Positions 17,585 through 28,900 of a stretch of DNA of 64,000 nt are shown one piece after another. The stretch is taken from the NCBI GenBank assembly GCA_024743255.1, contig JANSWY010000014.1:1-64000 (forward strand). The letters are read 5' to 3'. The stretch is from a bacterium. GTDB lineage: Bacteria > Bacteroidota > Bacteroidia > Cytophagales > Cyclobacteriaceae. Below the pieces are notes generated by a model. It was not told the DNA's origin. It ran no database searches and saw nothing but the letters and a program-made list of their open reading frames with translations. Numbering within the stretch: the first letter of the stretch is position 1; every line of letters begins with the position of its first letter. The position numbers and the translations under genes were made by a program.

Positions 17585-18420
17585 CAGAATATCCAGGTAT
17601 AGCCAAATGCCAGTGTTACTGCCACATGAAGTACAACAATTATTAACATGATCAGAGCAAACGGAAGGTGAGCAACATGCCAGTACTTAAATAGCTGTTG
17701 CATCTTCTTTAATCTGGAAATCTTACCAGCTAAATTCAACTCCTGTTTTACTATTCGTAAAATGGATTTCTTTTCTTTTTGATCAAATGAGGTAGATCTT
17801 AGCTGCTTCTTGATCAATTTTAAATTCTTCCTTCTATTTCTTGAATTGTGGTTGTCGGTAGTTTCTTTTAAGTTTTGAATGGAAATGCTAAGATCCTTAT
17901 CATTCAGTAATTGAATTTGTAAAGAAGCCGATAAGCTATTTTGAACTTCATGAATTTCTTGTAAACTCAATTCTCTACCTTCAATGGTTCTGGGAATCTG
18001 AATGTATATGAACCGTCCAATTACTCCGCTAACTACTACCGCCACCATACTCCAAAATGCGACTGAAACGATTCCTCCAAACTTGAAGGCCGTATGAAAA
18101 AGGATCATGATCGGTCCAACAGTGCAGAGGAATATATGAAACTCAAGTAGATACCTGAGTCTGATCCACTTACCAAGAAATTCGTAGCGTTTGTGAAGGA
18201 TATAAATCACTACGCCAATTAACATTAGTAGAGTTCCTACAATACCTAATCCATGCCCCATTAGTCCACTTGGTTTAAACCAATCATGATTTTCCAGGTA
18301 GTAGCGTTCTTCCAACGGGGTTGTGTAATACTGATAGCCTGTGTAGGATAAATAACCAGTTACCCAAACCGTGATGGCGACCATTGTTCCCACGTAAATG
18401 ATATGTGCTACTTTATTCAT
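17584..18420 (-). CDS. Cytochrome b-like integral membrane protein
   Basis: A 278-residue protein with hydrophobic helices near residues 5-25, 55-77, 93-115, 118-138 and 248-272. Helix-associated histidines H56, H76, H95, H109, H248, H251 and H265 could ligate b haems. A long charged stretch, about 145-240, between the fourth and last helices is probably a cytosolic coiled coil. I recall similar proteins beside multihaem cytochromes in Bacteroidota, with no established name. It sits between the CcsBA gene (directly adjacent) and the flavin-ferredoxin reductase gene (one-base overlap), a natural place for the subunit that carries electrons across the inner membrane. Function inferred from histidines and context. 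Confidence 0.75.
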   Translation of the reverse strand: MNKVAHIIYVGTMVAITVWVTGYLSYTGYQYYTTPLEERYYLENHDWFKPSGLMGHGLGIVGTLLMLIGVVIYILHKRYEFLGKWIRLRYLLEFHIFLCTVGPIMILFHTAFKFGGIVSVAFWSMVAVVVSGVIGRFIYIQIPRTIEGRELSLQEIHEVQNSLSASLQIQLLNDKDLSISIQNLKETTDNHNSRNRRKNLKLIKKQLRSTSFDQKEKKSILRIVKQELNLAGKISRLKKMQQLFKYWHVAHLPFALIMLIIVVLHVAVTLAFGYTWIF

Positions 18421-21400
18421 TTAGAGAACGATTTTAAATTTTCTTTTTTTCCAGTATGCTGCTACACTGATTGCGAATAGCATGGTTACAACCAGGTAAA
18501 CCCAAGTTGGTATTGGAACCGGATCTCCTGCTGCATAAGAGTGAAGTCCAGATAAATAATAATTCACTCCATAATAAGTCATTATCACTGAGGCTAGCCC
18601 AAATATTGTAGCCAGGTTATATGAATACAGGTTGTACACTTTAGGAATGATCCTCATGTGAAGAATGAATGCGTAAATCAGAATAGTAACCAGCGCCCAG
18701 GTTTCTTTGGCATCCCATCCCCAATACCTTCCCCAGGATTCATTTGCCCAGATGCCTCCAAGATAAGTTCCCGTACTGATCATGATCAGACCTCCAATAA
18801 GTGTGATTTCACTCAATAGGGTCATTTCCTTCACTATTCTCTTGATGCGGTCCTTATTTTCATTAGAAAGAAAAATCAATAGGATCAGGTTAATGATTCC
18901 AATCATGGCTCCCAGCATTAGAAAGCCGTAGCTCCCGGCCTCAAGAGAAACATGTATGGTCAACCAATAAGATTTAAGCACCGGCACCAAAGGTGTTATT
19001 TCAGGATCCATGTGACTCAGTAATGCAACGAGCAAAATAATTGCCGAAAGGATATTCGTAGCAGCCAAGCCACCCCAGGATTTTCTGGTGAATATGATTC
19101 CAGCCAGTGCAGTTGTCCAGGCAATGTATATCATAGATTCATAGCCGTTACTCCATGGTGCTCTCCCAGATACAAACCACCTGATTGCCAACCCACCTGT
19201 GTGAAATATGAATCCTGCAATCAATATTCCCAACAGAACTTTAAAAGCGATTCTGGTATTACTCTTCGGCCTGAAAACGGAATAGAACAAAAAGAAAAGA
19301 AATGCTAACCCCATCAGCGTATAAAAGAGGGCCAGTCGGTTGAAGACTTTTAGATTATTTAATAGTATCTCTAAACCGATTTTTAATTGAGAAGGAACTA
19401 CGGAAGCTCCATTGGCTTCTTGATAATTTTTTAAATCAACAAGCAATTGGTTGGCTTGTGAGTAGTTTCCTGATTCAATTCCTATTCTCAGCGCATTTTT
19501 ATAACTGGTAAAGAATTGATTGCTGACTGAGCTGCTGTTATGATTGCGTCCATGTGAGACATTCGAAACCCATGTGTTATTTTGGTCTCCTTGAATTGGG
19601 ATTACCCGAAACATTCGTCCAGAGAATACCATGTTAAGAATGTTGACCCTCTCATCAACCTTAAGAAGCTCTTTTTCAAAAGTTCCTCGGTCTATTGGTT
19701 CCAATCCATAGGCCCGCTTAACGGGATCACTTAATTTGTAACTACCATTTGCATTGAAGAAGTCACTGTATTTGGCGTATTTTTCATCAGTTCCCAGCAA
19801 AATCTTGAGGTCTGGATGTTTGCCTAGTTTAATTAATGGGATATGATACCAATCTGATTTGTTGATGAACATTCCCAGAACAACCTGATCTGCATTTAGC
19901 CCCTCAATCTTTTCTTTTCTACTTACCTTTCTTAATATTTCCCTGGAAAGTGTATGCATTGGCTTCATCCTTCCACGATGATCCTGAACAATTACTTTAC
20001 TGAAATTCTTTGCATGTTCTTCACTAATTGTAGTTTGAAGATTTCTTTGATCGATAATCGTTTGAGCATTGGTCTGACTTACTACTAATAAAAGAATTAC
20101 CGTGGTGGCCATTCTCATTTGCTTTAATTGTTTATTCACCTGATAGAAGCGACTACCTTTATGAAGAAGCGTTAAGATCATTCCAAGAGTTAGTAGGAAA
20201 TAACCGATATAAGATATTAGAGAGCCCCAATAATCATGATTTACACTTAGGTAAGTTCCTTTTTCATCTCTGTCGAATGAGGACTGAAAGAATCTGTATC
20301 CGTCATAATCCAAAATGTGATTCATGTATATCCTAAAATCCTTTTCCAGGTTGATTCTGTTATCATACAAAGTCACATCACTTGCATAAGAAGCCGCGTT
20401 ATCTGTTCCGGGATATCTTTCCATCATAAAATCGTTCAAATAGAGATAGAATGGGAGTTGAACTGGTTTTGAGCCATATGAAATGGTCAGGCTTAAATTC
20501 TCCGATAAAATATTTACTTGCTTGCCCGGAGAACCTTTTTGGCCATACACATAAGTCTTTTGTGCAATCCCGTCAATAGTAATATTGAGTTTTAGTGCAG
20601 TTAAGCTTTCACGTTTGACTTTTTGGTCTTCAGATGATAACTCAACAACTCCATCAGGTAAGAACTCAGCAAATACAAAGCGATCTTGACCGAGTGTATA
20701 CAAAGATCTCAACAGTAATGGGTGAGGACCTTCTTTAGGAGTTAAGGTGCTTTTTGACTGAGTAGCCATTATCATTTGGGAAATGGTCTGAGTAGTTTGA
20801 AATTTCAGATTCCCATTTTCTAACCAAATATTCATGGCATTTGGTATTGGCTTATTATTAAAGTTGAAAAGAGTATTGTGGATTCTTTTTCTTTGACCTT
20901 CTGCCAAGAAATACTCTTCTCTTCCTGTTGCACCACCAACAACTATTTTCAGTAATGGTACCCCGTTTGGACTGCTTACAATGTTCCTTACAGGATTTGG
21001 AATAAATTGATCAACTTCTACTTCAACAAGACTTCCATCAATGAGATAAGATTCATTCCATGCGTTATTTCCAATTGAAGCAAAAAGTACTTGCTCGTCA
21101 AATGTGTAGGATTTGCCATTCTTCTCAGCTTTGAACTGCAGAAATGTTTCAGACGACAGTATTTTATTGGATTGCCCATTTTCCCTGATATGCATTACGC
21201 CTTCATATCCTATATACCTTGTAACAGCTGCTCCAACCAGTATTACAATGATAGCAGCATGAAAGGCCAGCAATGCCCATTTCTTTTGCTGTACCATCCT
21301 AAACCTTAAAATATTAAGAATGATAGTTCCTCCGAACAGAGAAAGAAGGAGTGTAAACCACCAGGATTTGTAAATTAGTTTCTGAGCCGCACTTGTCCCG

Positions 21401-21522
21401 AAATCATTTTCAACGAAGGTGGCTCCACCTATAGCGATTGCAAATAAAAGAATGTACAATCCAGCAGCTCTGGTGCTAAACAGAGCAAACACAAATTTTT
21501 TAAATCGATCAACCATTGACAA
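18421..21522 (-). CDS. ccsBA: Fused cytochrome c haem lyase CcsBA (ResB-CcsA, System II)
   Basis: A 1,033-residue membrane protein. The N-terminal 450 or so residues are ResB/CcsB-like, with early transmembrane helices and a large periplasmic domain. A loop of about 230 residues follows (from QTIIDQRNLQTTI, including a DHRGRMKPMHTLSREIL segment usual in Bacteroidota versions). The C-terminal 320 residues are CcsA-like: multiple helices, histidines in HTGGLAIRW and HVSLEAG, and the haem-handling WWD motif region in ESWGRYWGWDAKETWALV. It attaches haem to CXXCH motifs in the periplasm. It is the first gene of the operon and presumably matures the 36 haems of the two cytochromes downstream. Confidence 0.95.
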   Translation of the reverse strand: MSMVDRFKKFVFALFSTRAAGLYILLFAIAIGGATFVENDFGTSAAQKLIYKSWWFTLLLSLFGGTIILNILRFRMVQQKKWALLAFHAAIIVILVGAAVTRYIGYEGVMHIRENGQSNKILSSETFLQFKAEKNGKSYTFDEQVLFASIGNNAWNESYLIDGSLVEVEVDQFIPNPVRNIVSSPNGVPLLKIVVGGATGREEYFLAEGQRKRIHNTLFNFNNKPIPNAMNIWLENGNLKFQTTQTISQMIMATQSKSTLTPKEGPHPLLLRSLYTLGQDRFVFAEFLPDGVVELSSEDQKVKRESLTALKLNITIDGIAQKTYVYGQKGSPGKQVNILSENLSLTISYGSKPVQLPFYLYLNDFMMERYPGTDNAASYASDVTLYDNRINLEKDFRIYMNHILDYDGYRFFQSSFDRDEKGTYLSVNHDYWGSLISYIGYFLLTLGMILTLLHKGSRFYQVNKQLKQMRMATTVILLLVVSQTNAQTIIDQRNLQTTISEEHAKNFSKVIVQDHRGRMKPMHTLSREILRKVSRKEKIEGLNADQVVLGMFINKSDWYHIPLIKLGKHPDLKILLGTDEKYAKYSDFFNANGSYKLSDPVKRAYGLEPIDRGTFEKELLKVDERVNILNMVFSGRMFRVIPIQGDQNNTWVSNVSHGRNHNSSSVSNQFFTSYKNALRIGIESGNYSQANQLLVDLKNYQEANGASVVPSQLKIGLEILLNNLKVFNRLALFYTLMGLAFLFFLFYSVFRPKSNTRIAFKVLLGILIAGFIFHTGGLAIRWFVSGRAPWSNGYESMIYIAWTTALAGIIFTRKSWGGLAATNILSAIILLVALLSHMDPEITPLVPVLKSYWLTIHVSLEAGSYGFLMLGAMIGIINLILLIFLSNENKDRIKRIVKEMTLLSEITLIGGLIMISTGTYLGGIWANESWGRYWGWDAKETWALVTILIYAFILHMRIIPKVYNLYSYNLATIFGLASVIMTYYGVNYYLSGLHSYAAGDPVPIPTWVYLVVTMLFAISVAAYWKKRKFKIVL

Positions 21523-21645
21523 TCAGATTAGATAATCTTATTAAGCCTTTTTTAATATTCTCTTGGTTGTGTTGTAGCGGGAGTGTTAACCTGAATATTC
21601 AAATTAACTTAAATTGTCAGTATTTATTCTGCAGCTAAAGTGAGG

Positions 21646-21662
21646 TGTAACACTTTGTCTAC
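21646..21662 (+). promoter_or_regulatory. Solitary copy of the TGTAACACTTTGTCTAC operator
   Basis: Identical over 17 bases to operator A at 10730 and 21797. It has no second copy 32 bp downstream and no TAnnTTTG element at the expected distance. It lies between the start of the cytochrome operon (minus) and the duplicated-operator promoter (plus), so it could act on either. A possible minus-strand -7 element (TAAATTTG, 21683-21690) would place it just downstream of that start site, where binding could repress. Confidence 0.5.
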
Positions 21663-21796
21663 TCTTAATTTGATTTACATACCAAATTTATTGATGTAGC
21701 CAGAATCGGGCCTGTTTTTTTCATCAATACAGACACGAATCGATTTGATAACTAAACACCGTTCTCCCAAAATTTATTGTGTGAAATTATTTCTGA

Positions 21797-21885
21797 TGTA
21801 ACACTTTGTCTACGCTTCGTGATCAAAGTGTAGCGCTTTGTCAACAGTAGTTCCTTTATAAAGGAGTTGGACCAAACTAGATTTG
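21797..21885 (+). promoter_or_regulatory. Duplicated-operator promoter (copy 2)
   Basis: Operator A (21797-21813, TGTAACACTTTGTCTAC) and operator B (21829-21845, TGTAGCGCTTTGTCAAC) start 32 bp apart. Exactly 32 nt after B is TAGATTTG (21878-21885), a TAnnTTTG -7 element. The geometry is identical to copy 1 at 10730-10818, while the spacer sequence differs. It should drive the short gene at 21942 and possibly the secreted-protein/caspase operon beyond it. Confidence 0.7.
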
Positions 21886-21941
21886 TATTGACTATAAAAT
21901 CGAGACAATCTTATAATGTCTCCAACTTAAAATTTGCGACT

Positions 21942-22001
21942 ATGACAAGAGTGAAAAACAATCAGATGGTTATGTGTAATGATGCAATTGCAAGCAAATA
22001 A
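21942..22001 (+). CDS. 19-codon leader peptide behind the duplicated-operator promoter
   Basis: A short frame encoding MTRVKNNQMVMCNDAIASK. Its ATG directly follows the 13-mer AAAATTTGCGACT, the same leader sequence found at the start of the small gene at 10869. Its stop overlaps an ATG (TAATG) that opens the frame continuing into the downstream secreted-protein gene. It has no membrane helix. It could be a regulatory leader peptide or a marker of translational coupling. No homologous family is recognised and length alone gives no support. Confidence 0.35.
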   Translation: MTRVKNNQMVMCNDAIASK

Positions 22002-22192
22002 TGCGGATGATCATTATGGAATCTAAGAGCCGGATACTTTCTCCAATCTTTACTTTGATTCGTCTTAAATCTTTGGAATACACCGATGAAAGCTTAGAGA
22101 GAATGAGGAGGTTACAAAAAGGAACAAGTACTTTTTCTATTGATCGCGATTGCTATAAACGATCATATTGTTGGAACCCTAATTATTTAGAA

Positions 22193-22969
22193 ATGAAAAT
22201 GTTCACCAGTGGAAAGTGGGCTATGAAGGTTATACCATTTTTGGTGCTTACCCTTGTAGCTACAACATCTTTTTCCCAAGATTTAACAATTACTTCAGTA
22301 GTCCTCAAAGGAGAGGATGTGCTCATCAACTTTGATCTAAATGATGATGATTTGGATCATAAGTACAATCTGAGCCTTTACAGTTCAACAGACAACTACG
22401 TGCAACCTTTGAAAGAAGTAGAGGGCGATGTAGGTGTTGATTTAACCGTAGGCGGAAATAAGCAAATCATTTGGCATGCAAAAAAGGAGCTTGGCGATGA
22501 TTTTAAAGGTAATGTTGCCCTTGAAGTCAAAGGAAAGCTTTACATACCTTTCGTTACACTCAACAACTTTGATGATATCAATTCAATGAAAAGAGGTAGA
22601 CCCTATAATGTTACTTGGGCTGCAGGAAGAGGAAGTAATGTGTTAACGTTTGATCTTTACAATAAACAGAACGAGCTAGTTCACACTTTCACCAATATCG
22701 CGAATGTTGGTGAGTATGAATTGGAAATACCTAAGGATGTTAAACCTGGTAGTGATTACAGAATCAAAATCACCGACCAAAGAAATAAGGAAGACGTGGT
22801 GTTCACACCGACATTCAAGATAAAAAGGAAAGTGCCGCTTTATGTCAATATCGCTTTGGCAGGCTTAGGCGGTTCTACCGGATACTTACTGGTTTCCAAT
22901 TTAGGAGGCGAAGGTGGTGGTGCTGAAGATGTACCACTTTTAGATGATCCTATTTTACCATTTGACTGA
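22193..22969 (+). CDS. Secreted protein upstream of the giant T9SS protein and caspase
   Basis: About 258 residues from the chosen start. A signal peptide lies at KVIPFLVLTLVATTSFSQ. The mature part has beta-rich segments, one (residues about 120-210, with SMKRGRPYNVTWAAGRGSN and YRIKITDQRN) resembling the Ser-Thr-rich GPI-anchor/Kre9-KNH-like domain found in bacterial surface proteins. A C-terminal hydrophobic stretch (PLYVNIALAGLGGSTGYLLVSNL) is followed by an acidic tail DVPLLDDPILPFD. The frame remains open upstream to an ATG at 22001, but those 64 codons lie before the signal peptide; starts at 22193 or 22223 fit better. Seven bases separate it from the giant gene. Function unknown. Confidence 0.7.
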   Translation: MKMFTSGKWAMKVIPFLVLTLVATTSFSQDLTITSVVLKGEDVLINFDLNDDDLDHKYNLSLYSSTDNYVQPLKEVEGDVGVDLTVGGNKQIIWHAKKELGDDFKGNVALEVKGKLYIPFVTLNNFDDINSMKRGRPYNVTWAAGRGSNVLTFDLYNKQNELVHTFTNIANVGEYELEIPKDVKPGSDYRIKITDQRNKEDVVFTPTFKIKRKVPLYVNIALAGLGGSTGYLLVSNLGGEGGGAEDVPLLDDPILPFD

Positions 22970-22976
22970 TACTTCC

Positions 22977-25900
22977 ATGAAACAGATACTAACAATACTA
23001 GCAATTTTCTGTGTTCTTGGAGCAAGTGCACAGGTAAGCAATGATTTTAATACAGATGATGGAGGTTGGGGAGCAGCTTCTAGTCCTTCAGGTACTTTTT
23101 GGGAGTGGGGTGTTCCTAACGCGACTCAAATAAATGATGATAATGAGGGAGGAGGCAATGCCTGGGTTACCGAATTGGACGGAGAATTTACAAATACAAA
23201 TTTTGAAGTCATTTGGTTGACATCACAGTCATACGATTTGTCTTCTTTTACAACAGGTACAGTTTCATTCGGCATCAATTATGATCTGTACTTTAATACT
23301 GGTTTTGGGGAATACGATGCTATGCAGTTCCTCTATAGTACTGATAGTTCAAACTGGAGTATACTAGGCTCTGAAGGAACAGGTACAAATTGGTATAATG
23401 GCGCTGGGTTTTCCGGAGATGGTTGGACCGAAAATTCCGGTGGATGGCTTCAGGCATCACATGCTATACCTTCAGAGTTATTTGGAGAAGCAGCGGTTTA
23501 TTTTAGATTTGAAGTACAAACAAATGTTGAATCTGGAGCATATGGTCATGAAGGTTTCGCATTTGATAGTTTTGTTCTTTCTAACCAGAGTAGTGACTCT
23601 GAGATTCTGACAATGTCCCTTACCGAAGCGGTGCTTCCAATTGAGGTTGATTCTGCTTCTCGGACTATAAAGATTGTTGTTGATCCTTCTACAGATGTAA
23701 CCAGTCTTTCACCAACTTTTACAATTTCAACCGGAGCGATGGTTGATAAAGCTTCTGGTAGTACTCAAGACTTTACTAATCCTGTAGAATATGTGGTGAC
23801 GGCAGAAAACACTTCATTTTCATCTATATGGACAGTTTCTGTTGTGAATCCACAGTTTGATTTAGCATTGTTTCCAACTTCTGGTATTCCTGGTACGGAA
23901 CTAACAATTTTTGGTCAGTCATTTAGTACAACAACCACTGATAATGTGGTGACTCTAGGAGGGCAATCAGTAACTGTAAATAGTGCAACCACCAATAAAT
24001 TGACAGTTACTATTCCATCGGATGCATCCCTTGGAAGAAATACGCTCTCTATCGCAAGTAATGCGTCAGGATCTTATAATGACGCAAATTTCAATGTTCT
24101 TTTGGCAGATGCCAATAGATTTATTGATGACTACACTGAGTCGGATTTTAACTTCAACGTCTCTGTAGTTAATACAATGGCTATAGGCGATTTCGATAAA
24201 GATGGAGATGTTGATGTGGCATTTGATGATTTTGGCAATCTGAAAATTGCGACATTAGAGAACGGTAGAGTATCAAGTATAGCTACAATTGCTACCTCAA
24301 GGAGTGAAATTGCTGATTTAACTTCTGCTGATATCAATGGTGATGGATACCTTGATGTGGTTGCGGCCGGTGAAAGTATCGGTTGGTTCGAAAATAATGG
24401 AGATGGCACGTTCGCTTCAGAATTGACAGTAACTGACACGGATTTTGATTATAGCATTGAGGTTTTTGACGCTGATGGAGATTATGATTTAGATATTATT
24501 ACTGCATCTGGTTCTGGAATTTCATTATTTAAGAATAGTGGTGGAGGAACATTCGCGGAGGTTATGACCCCAGCATCAGGTATAGGTATTCCAGTAGATT
24601 GGGATGCAGATGGTGATATTGACATGGTTAGCGCCAATGCCTCCAGAGATGCAATTATTCTTATGGCAAATGATGGTTCTGGTGTGTTTACCGATAGTGA
24701 TCTGTTAACGGGTCTTTCAAATCTTGACTTTGTACAACTGGGTGATCTTGATAATGACGATGACCTGGATATCGTATTTTCTACTTATGATCAGATTTCA
24801 ACTTTTACTAGTACAGTTGAATATACATTGAATGATGGATCAGGTACTTTAGGTACCGCGGTGAAAATTGTTGACGAAGGAGATACATTTACTCAGAATA
24901 TGCAATTAGGTGACCTTGATGGAGATGGGGATCTTGATATTGCAAGAGTGCGTACTGATGGGACTAATCAAAATTTACAGCAGTTTACCAATACTGCACT
25001 TGATTTTGGCACTGCTACTTCATTAGAGTCACAAGCGGATGGAAAGGCTTTAGTTATAGTAGATATTGATCAGGATGGAGACTTGGATATTTTACATGAG
25101 GCCTCTCTAAGTGGTGGTAACTTTCCTCTGCATCTGGGTTACTTCACAGGTAACAGCGTCACAAGTTTTACTTTCCCAGAATCAACAGGAAATACAACTA
25201 TAGATGCTGCTGCATTTACAATAGACGTGGAAGTAACAAATGGCGCTGATGTTACAGCATTAACTCCAACAGTCGAACTATCAGCTGGAGCAACAGTTTC
25301 ACCAGAATCAGGTATGGCTCAGGATTTTAGTGCAAGTGTAAATTATACAGTAACAGCAGAGGATGGCACTGAACAAATTTGGGTAGTAACAGTGATTTCT
25401 GTGCCATCAGCACCAACCTTAACTTTTGATGCATCACAGACATCTAGCTCTGAAACATCATTAACATGGAATGAGACAGCTAATACTGAATCGTACTCAC
25501 TTGAAGTGAGCGAAGCAAATGACTTTAGTTCTTTCTTAACAGGATATGATCCTTTAACAATTTCTGAACCAAGTGTGACCGAAGAAATTGTCTCAAGCCT
25601 GGACGCTGGTAGTTATTATTATGCAAGAATCCGTGCTACAAACTCTATCGGGACAAACTCTGATTACTCTGATACAGTGGCAATTTTAACTAAGCCAGCA
25701 GATCCTGTATTAACTGATGCGGATACAGCGGATATTACTCAAACTTCAATTGGGCTGTCATGGGAATATGACACAACAATATTTGATACTTATGATATTG
25801 AAGTTTCCGATACCGTTGATTTTACAACACTTTTAGCAGATTATCCAGTAACATTGGATACATCTACTTTTGTGATTGGTGTTGATTCATCAACTACAGC

Positions 25901-28900
25901 TCTTTCGCCTAATACAGAATATTTTGTAAGAGTATCAATTAGAAATACGACTGGAATATCGGGTTATTCAAATGTGATTTCTGCATTTACAAAACCAAAT
26001 ACTCCTACACTTACTGATTTTGTGGCAGATGATATCAATCAAACTGCTGCCAGACTATCATGGGACCCTGTATCAGGAGGAACTGATAGTTATTCAGTAG
26101 AACTATCAAGTACAGATTTTGCATCTGCTACTACGTTGCTTACAGATTTTCCAGTAAGCGTAACAGATACAACATTTGAATTTGGTGTTGATCAAAGCAC
26201 TGCGGCATTAGAATCAGCAACTGAATATTGGGTTAGAATAAAATCAGAAAATAGTTCTGGGTTATCTGGCTACAGTAATGTGGTGTCATTCTTAACACTA
26301 CCAGCTACTGTAAATGCGACAACTGCTTCTAATATTACAACTACCAGTTTTACTGCAAATTGGGATGCAGTTACAGGAGCAGACAGCTATTACCTGGAAG
26401 TGTCAGCAGATGATTTCGCAACTACAGTATTTACAGAAACATTAACAACTGAGTTAACGACTTCTATAACTGGCTTGTCTAGTGCATCAAATTATAAGTA
26501 TAGAGTTTCGGCGATAAACGCTACAGGGTCGGCTCCAGTATCTAATGAAATTTCTGTACTTACTTTACCTGAAGCACCGGTAGTAAACTCTATTACAAGT
26601 GCTGATATTACTCAAACTACTTTTAGCTTGAGCTGGGCAGCTTCTTCCGGGGAAATAAGTGATTACATTGTAGAAGTATCCAGCACTGACTTTAGTGTTG
26701 ATACAACATTGTTAGCTGATTATCCATTGACTGTAACAGGAACTTCTTTGGTGATTGGTTCTGATTTAGGAACTACTAGTTTGGATCCAGGTACTGATTA
26801 TTGGGTCTTAGTAAGAGCTAATAACGCAAGTGGTGAATCTGCTAATTCCAATGTTGTGACTGCACTAACGATACCTGCAACACCTACGGCTTCTTCGTCT
26901 ACAGATGTTCTGGCAAGTTCTTTTACAGCAAACTGGAGTTTAGAAACAGGCGTAGCAGGATATATTGCCGAGCTTTCTAATGATAATTTTGGTTCAGTTT
27001 TGCAAACTGATTCTGTTCTTACAAACACCAACGTGTTCGATGGACTGAACTCTGGAACTACATACTACTACCGTGCGAGAGCTTATAATGCAACTGGGGC
27101 ATCTGGGAATTCTAATATTATTATCCTTAACACAAATGCTGATCCAAGTGATCTTACTCTTAGTCCACAGGATGTTGATGAAAACCTACCAATTGGAAGT
27201 GTAGTAGGAACCTTTGGATCAGATGACGATGCTAGTACTTCGTTCATTTATTCATTAGTTTCTGGGACAGGGGATACAGACAATAGTCGGTTCGACATTA
27301 GTGGTGATCAATTGGTGACTAACGAAGTATTTAATTTTGAATTGGCGAATACCTTTAGAATTAGAGCACAAACTGATGATGGGTTTGGAGGAACAAGACA
27401 GGCTGAATTTACAATAAACGTTAATGACGTTAATGAAGCACCTAATAATATTACATTTACTCTAACCTCAAGTCAATTTACAGGTTATGATGCTGTAGAA
27501 ACCATAATAGGAACATTCCAGGCTGAGGATGAAGACGAGACTGATAACGTATTCAGTTTTGAGGTAGTTGATGGTAGCGAATACTTTGATATTGATGTCG
27601 ATGATAAATTATTCAATACGGCGGTATTCGAAACTGAAATTGACTCCACAATTACTATTTCTGTTATGGCTTCCGATGATAATGATCCCCCGGCAAGTAT
27701 AACAAGAGAATTTGACATTTTTATTGAAGCGTTTGTAGATCGGGAGGACCCTGTTATTACTCCTAATCTTTTAAATCCAACGAACCTTCTTTCTGGAGGT
27801 AATCCAGTGACATTGGAAGCAACCGTTACGGACTTTAGAATTGGGGAAGTGAGATTCTACTCTAAGCTACTCACAGATACTGTTTTCACTTCGCAAGTGA
27901 TTACTGGAACAAACAATGTTTACTCAATAACTATTGCGGAAGAAGATATGGGATTGGCAGGGATTGAGTATTATTTTGGTGCAGTAGATGCAGCTGGTAA
28001 TGACGCAATTTCTGCAAGAACTGGTCTAGCATTAGAATATGAAGGTGGCTCGTCATCACCAGTTGTTGAGTCGGTGCAAAGGTTTGGAAGAACAGTTGAT
28101 AATTATCAAGTATTGTCTATTCCTTTCAAATTTGAGGGAAATGCTAATCGTGTCATCGAAATTTTTGATGAGTATACTAGTGGTATTCCGGATAATAAAA
28201 CCTGGAGAATTATCCGATATGATAGTAATTTAGATTCACTTATCAATCTAACAGCTACTTCGGAAATTCAGCTTGGTGAAGCATACTTCTTTATTGCAGT
28301 TGAACAACAGGAGATTACTGTAGGAGCAGCTTCTATTAATTTACAAGATCCTTTCCCGATAGAGTTAAAAGCGGGTTGGAACTTAATTGGTAACCCATAC
28401 AACCTTGATGTTGATTGGAATTCTGTAAGAGATAACAATAATGCCAATGGAATTGTAGGACCTCTTAGAGTTTTAGATCCAAATAACAATGAAACATGGC
28501 CAACAAGTACCGTGTTGAGAAAGTTTGAAGGAGCTTTTGTTCAGGTTACTGAAGATATTACGCTCAATATTAGTTATGCTGATGCAATTCTAAGCCTCGG
28601 TAGAATGGAACAGTATGTTGAAGAGGAAAACCCTGAAATAGACTGGTATCTACCAATCACGATCACTCAAGATGAGGAATTTAGAACGGCTGGTATTGGT
28701 ATGGATATAGACGCAGATCAGGCATTTGACGGACTGGATAGACTGCAAATTCCAAGATGGTTTGAGTACCTTGAGTTCAGCTCTGTTCATCAACATGAGA
28801 AATTCAGAAAGTTCAATCGTGATATTGTTCCACTTTCTGATAGGTATGTATGGGATATCGAGGTTTCGTCCAGTACTGTTGGAGCTTCTTCAATCTCATG

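Noticed and set aside
22001-22192. A longer secreted protein starting at 22001
   Set aside because: The signal peptide lies at about residue 75 of that reading. A cleavable Sec signal should be N-terminal, so starts at 22193 or 22223 are preferred. The open frame is reported as a finding instead.
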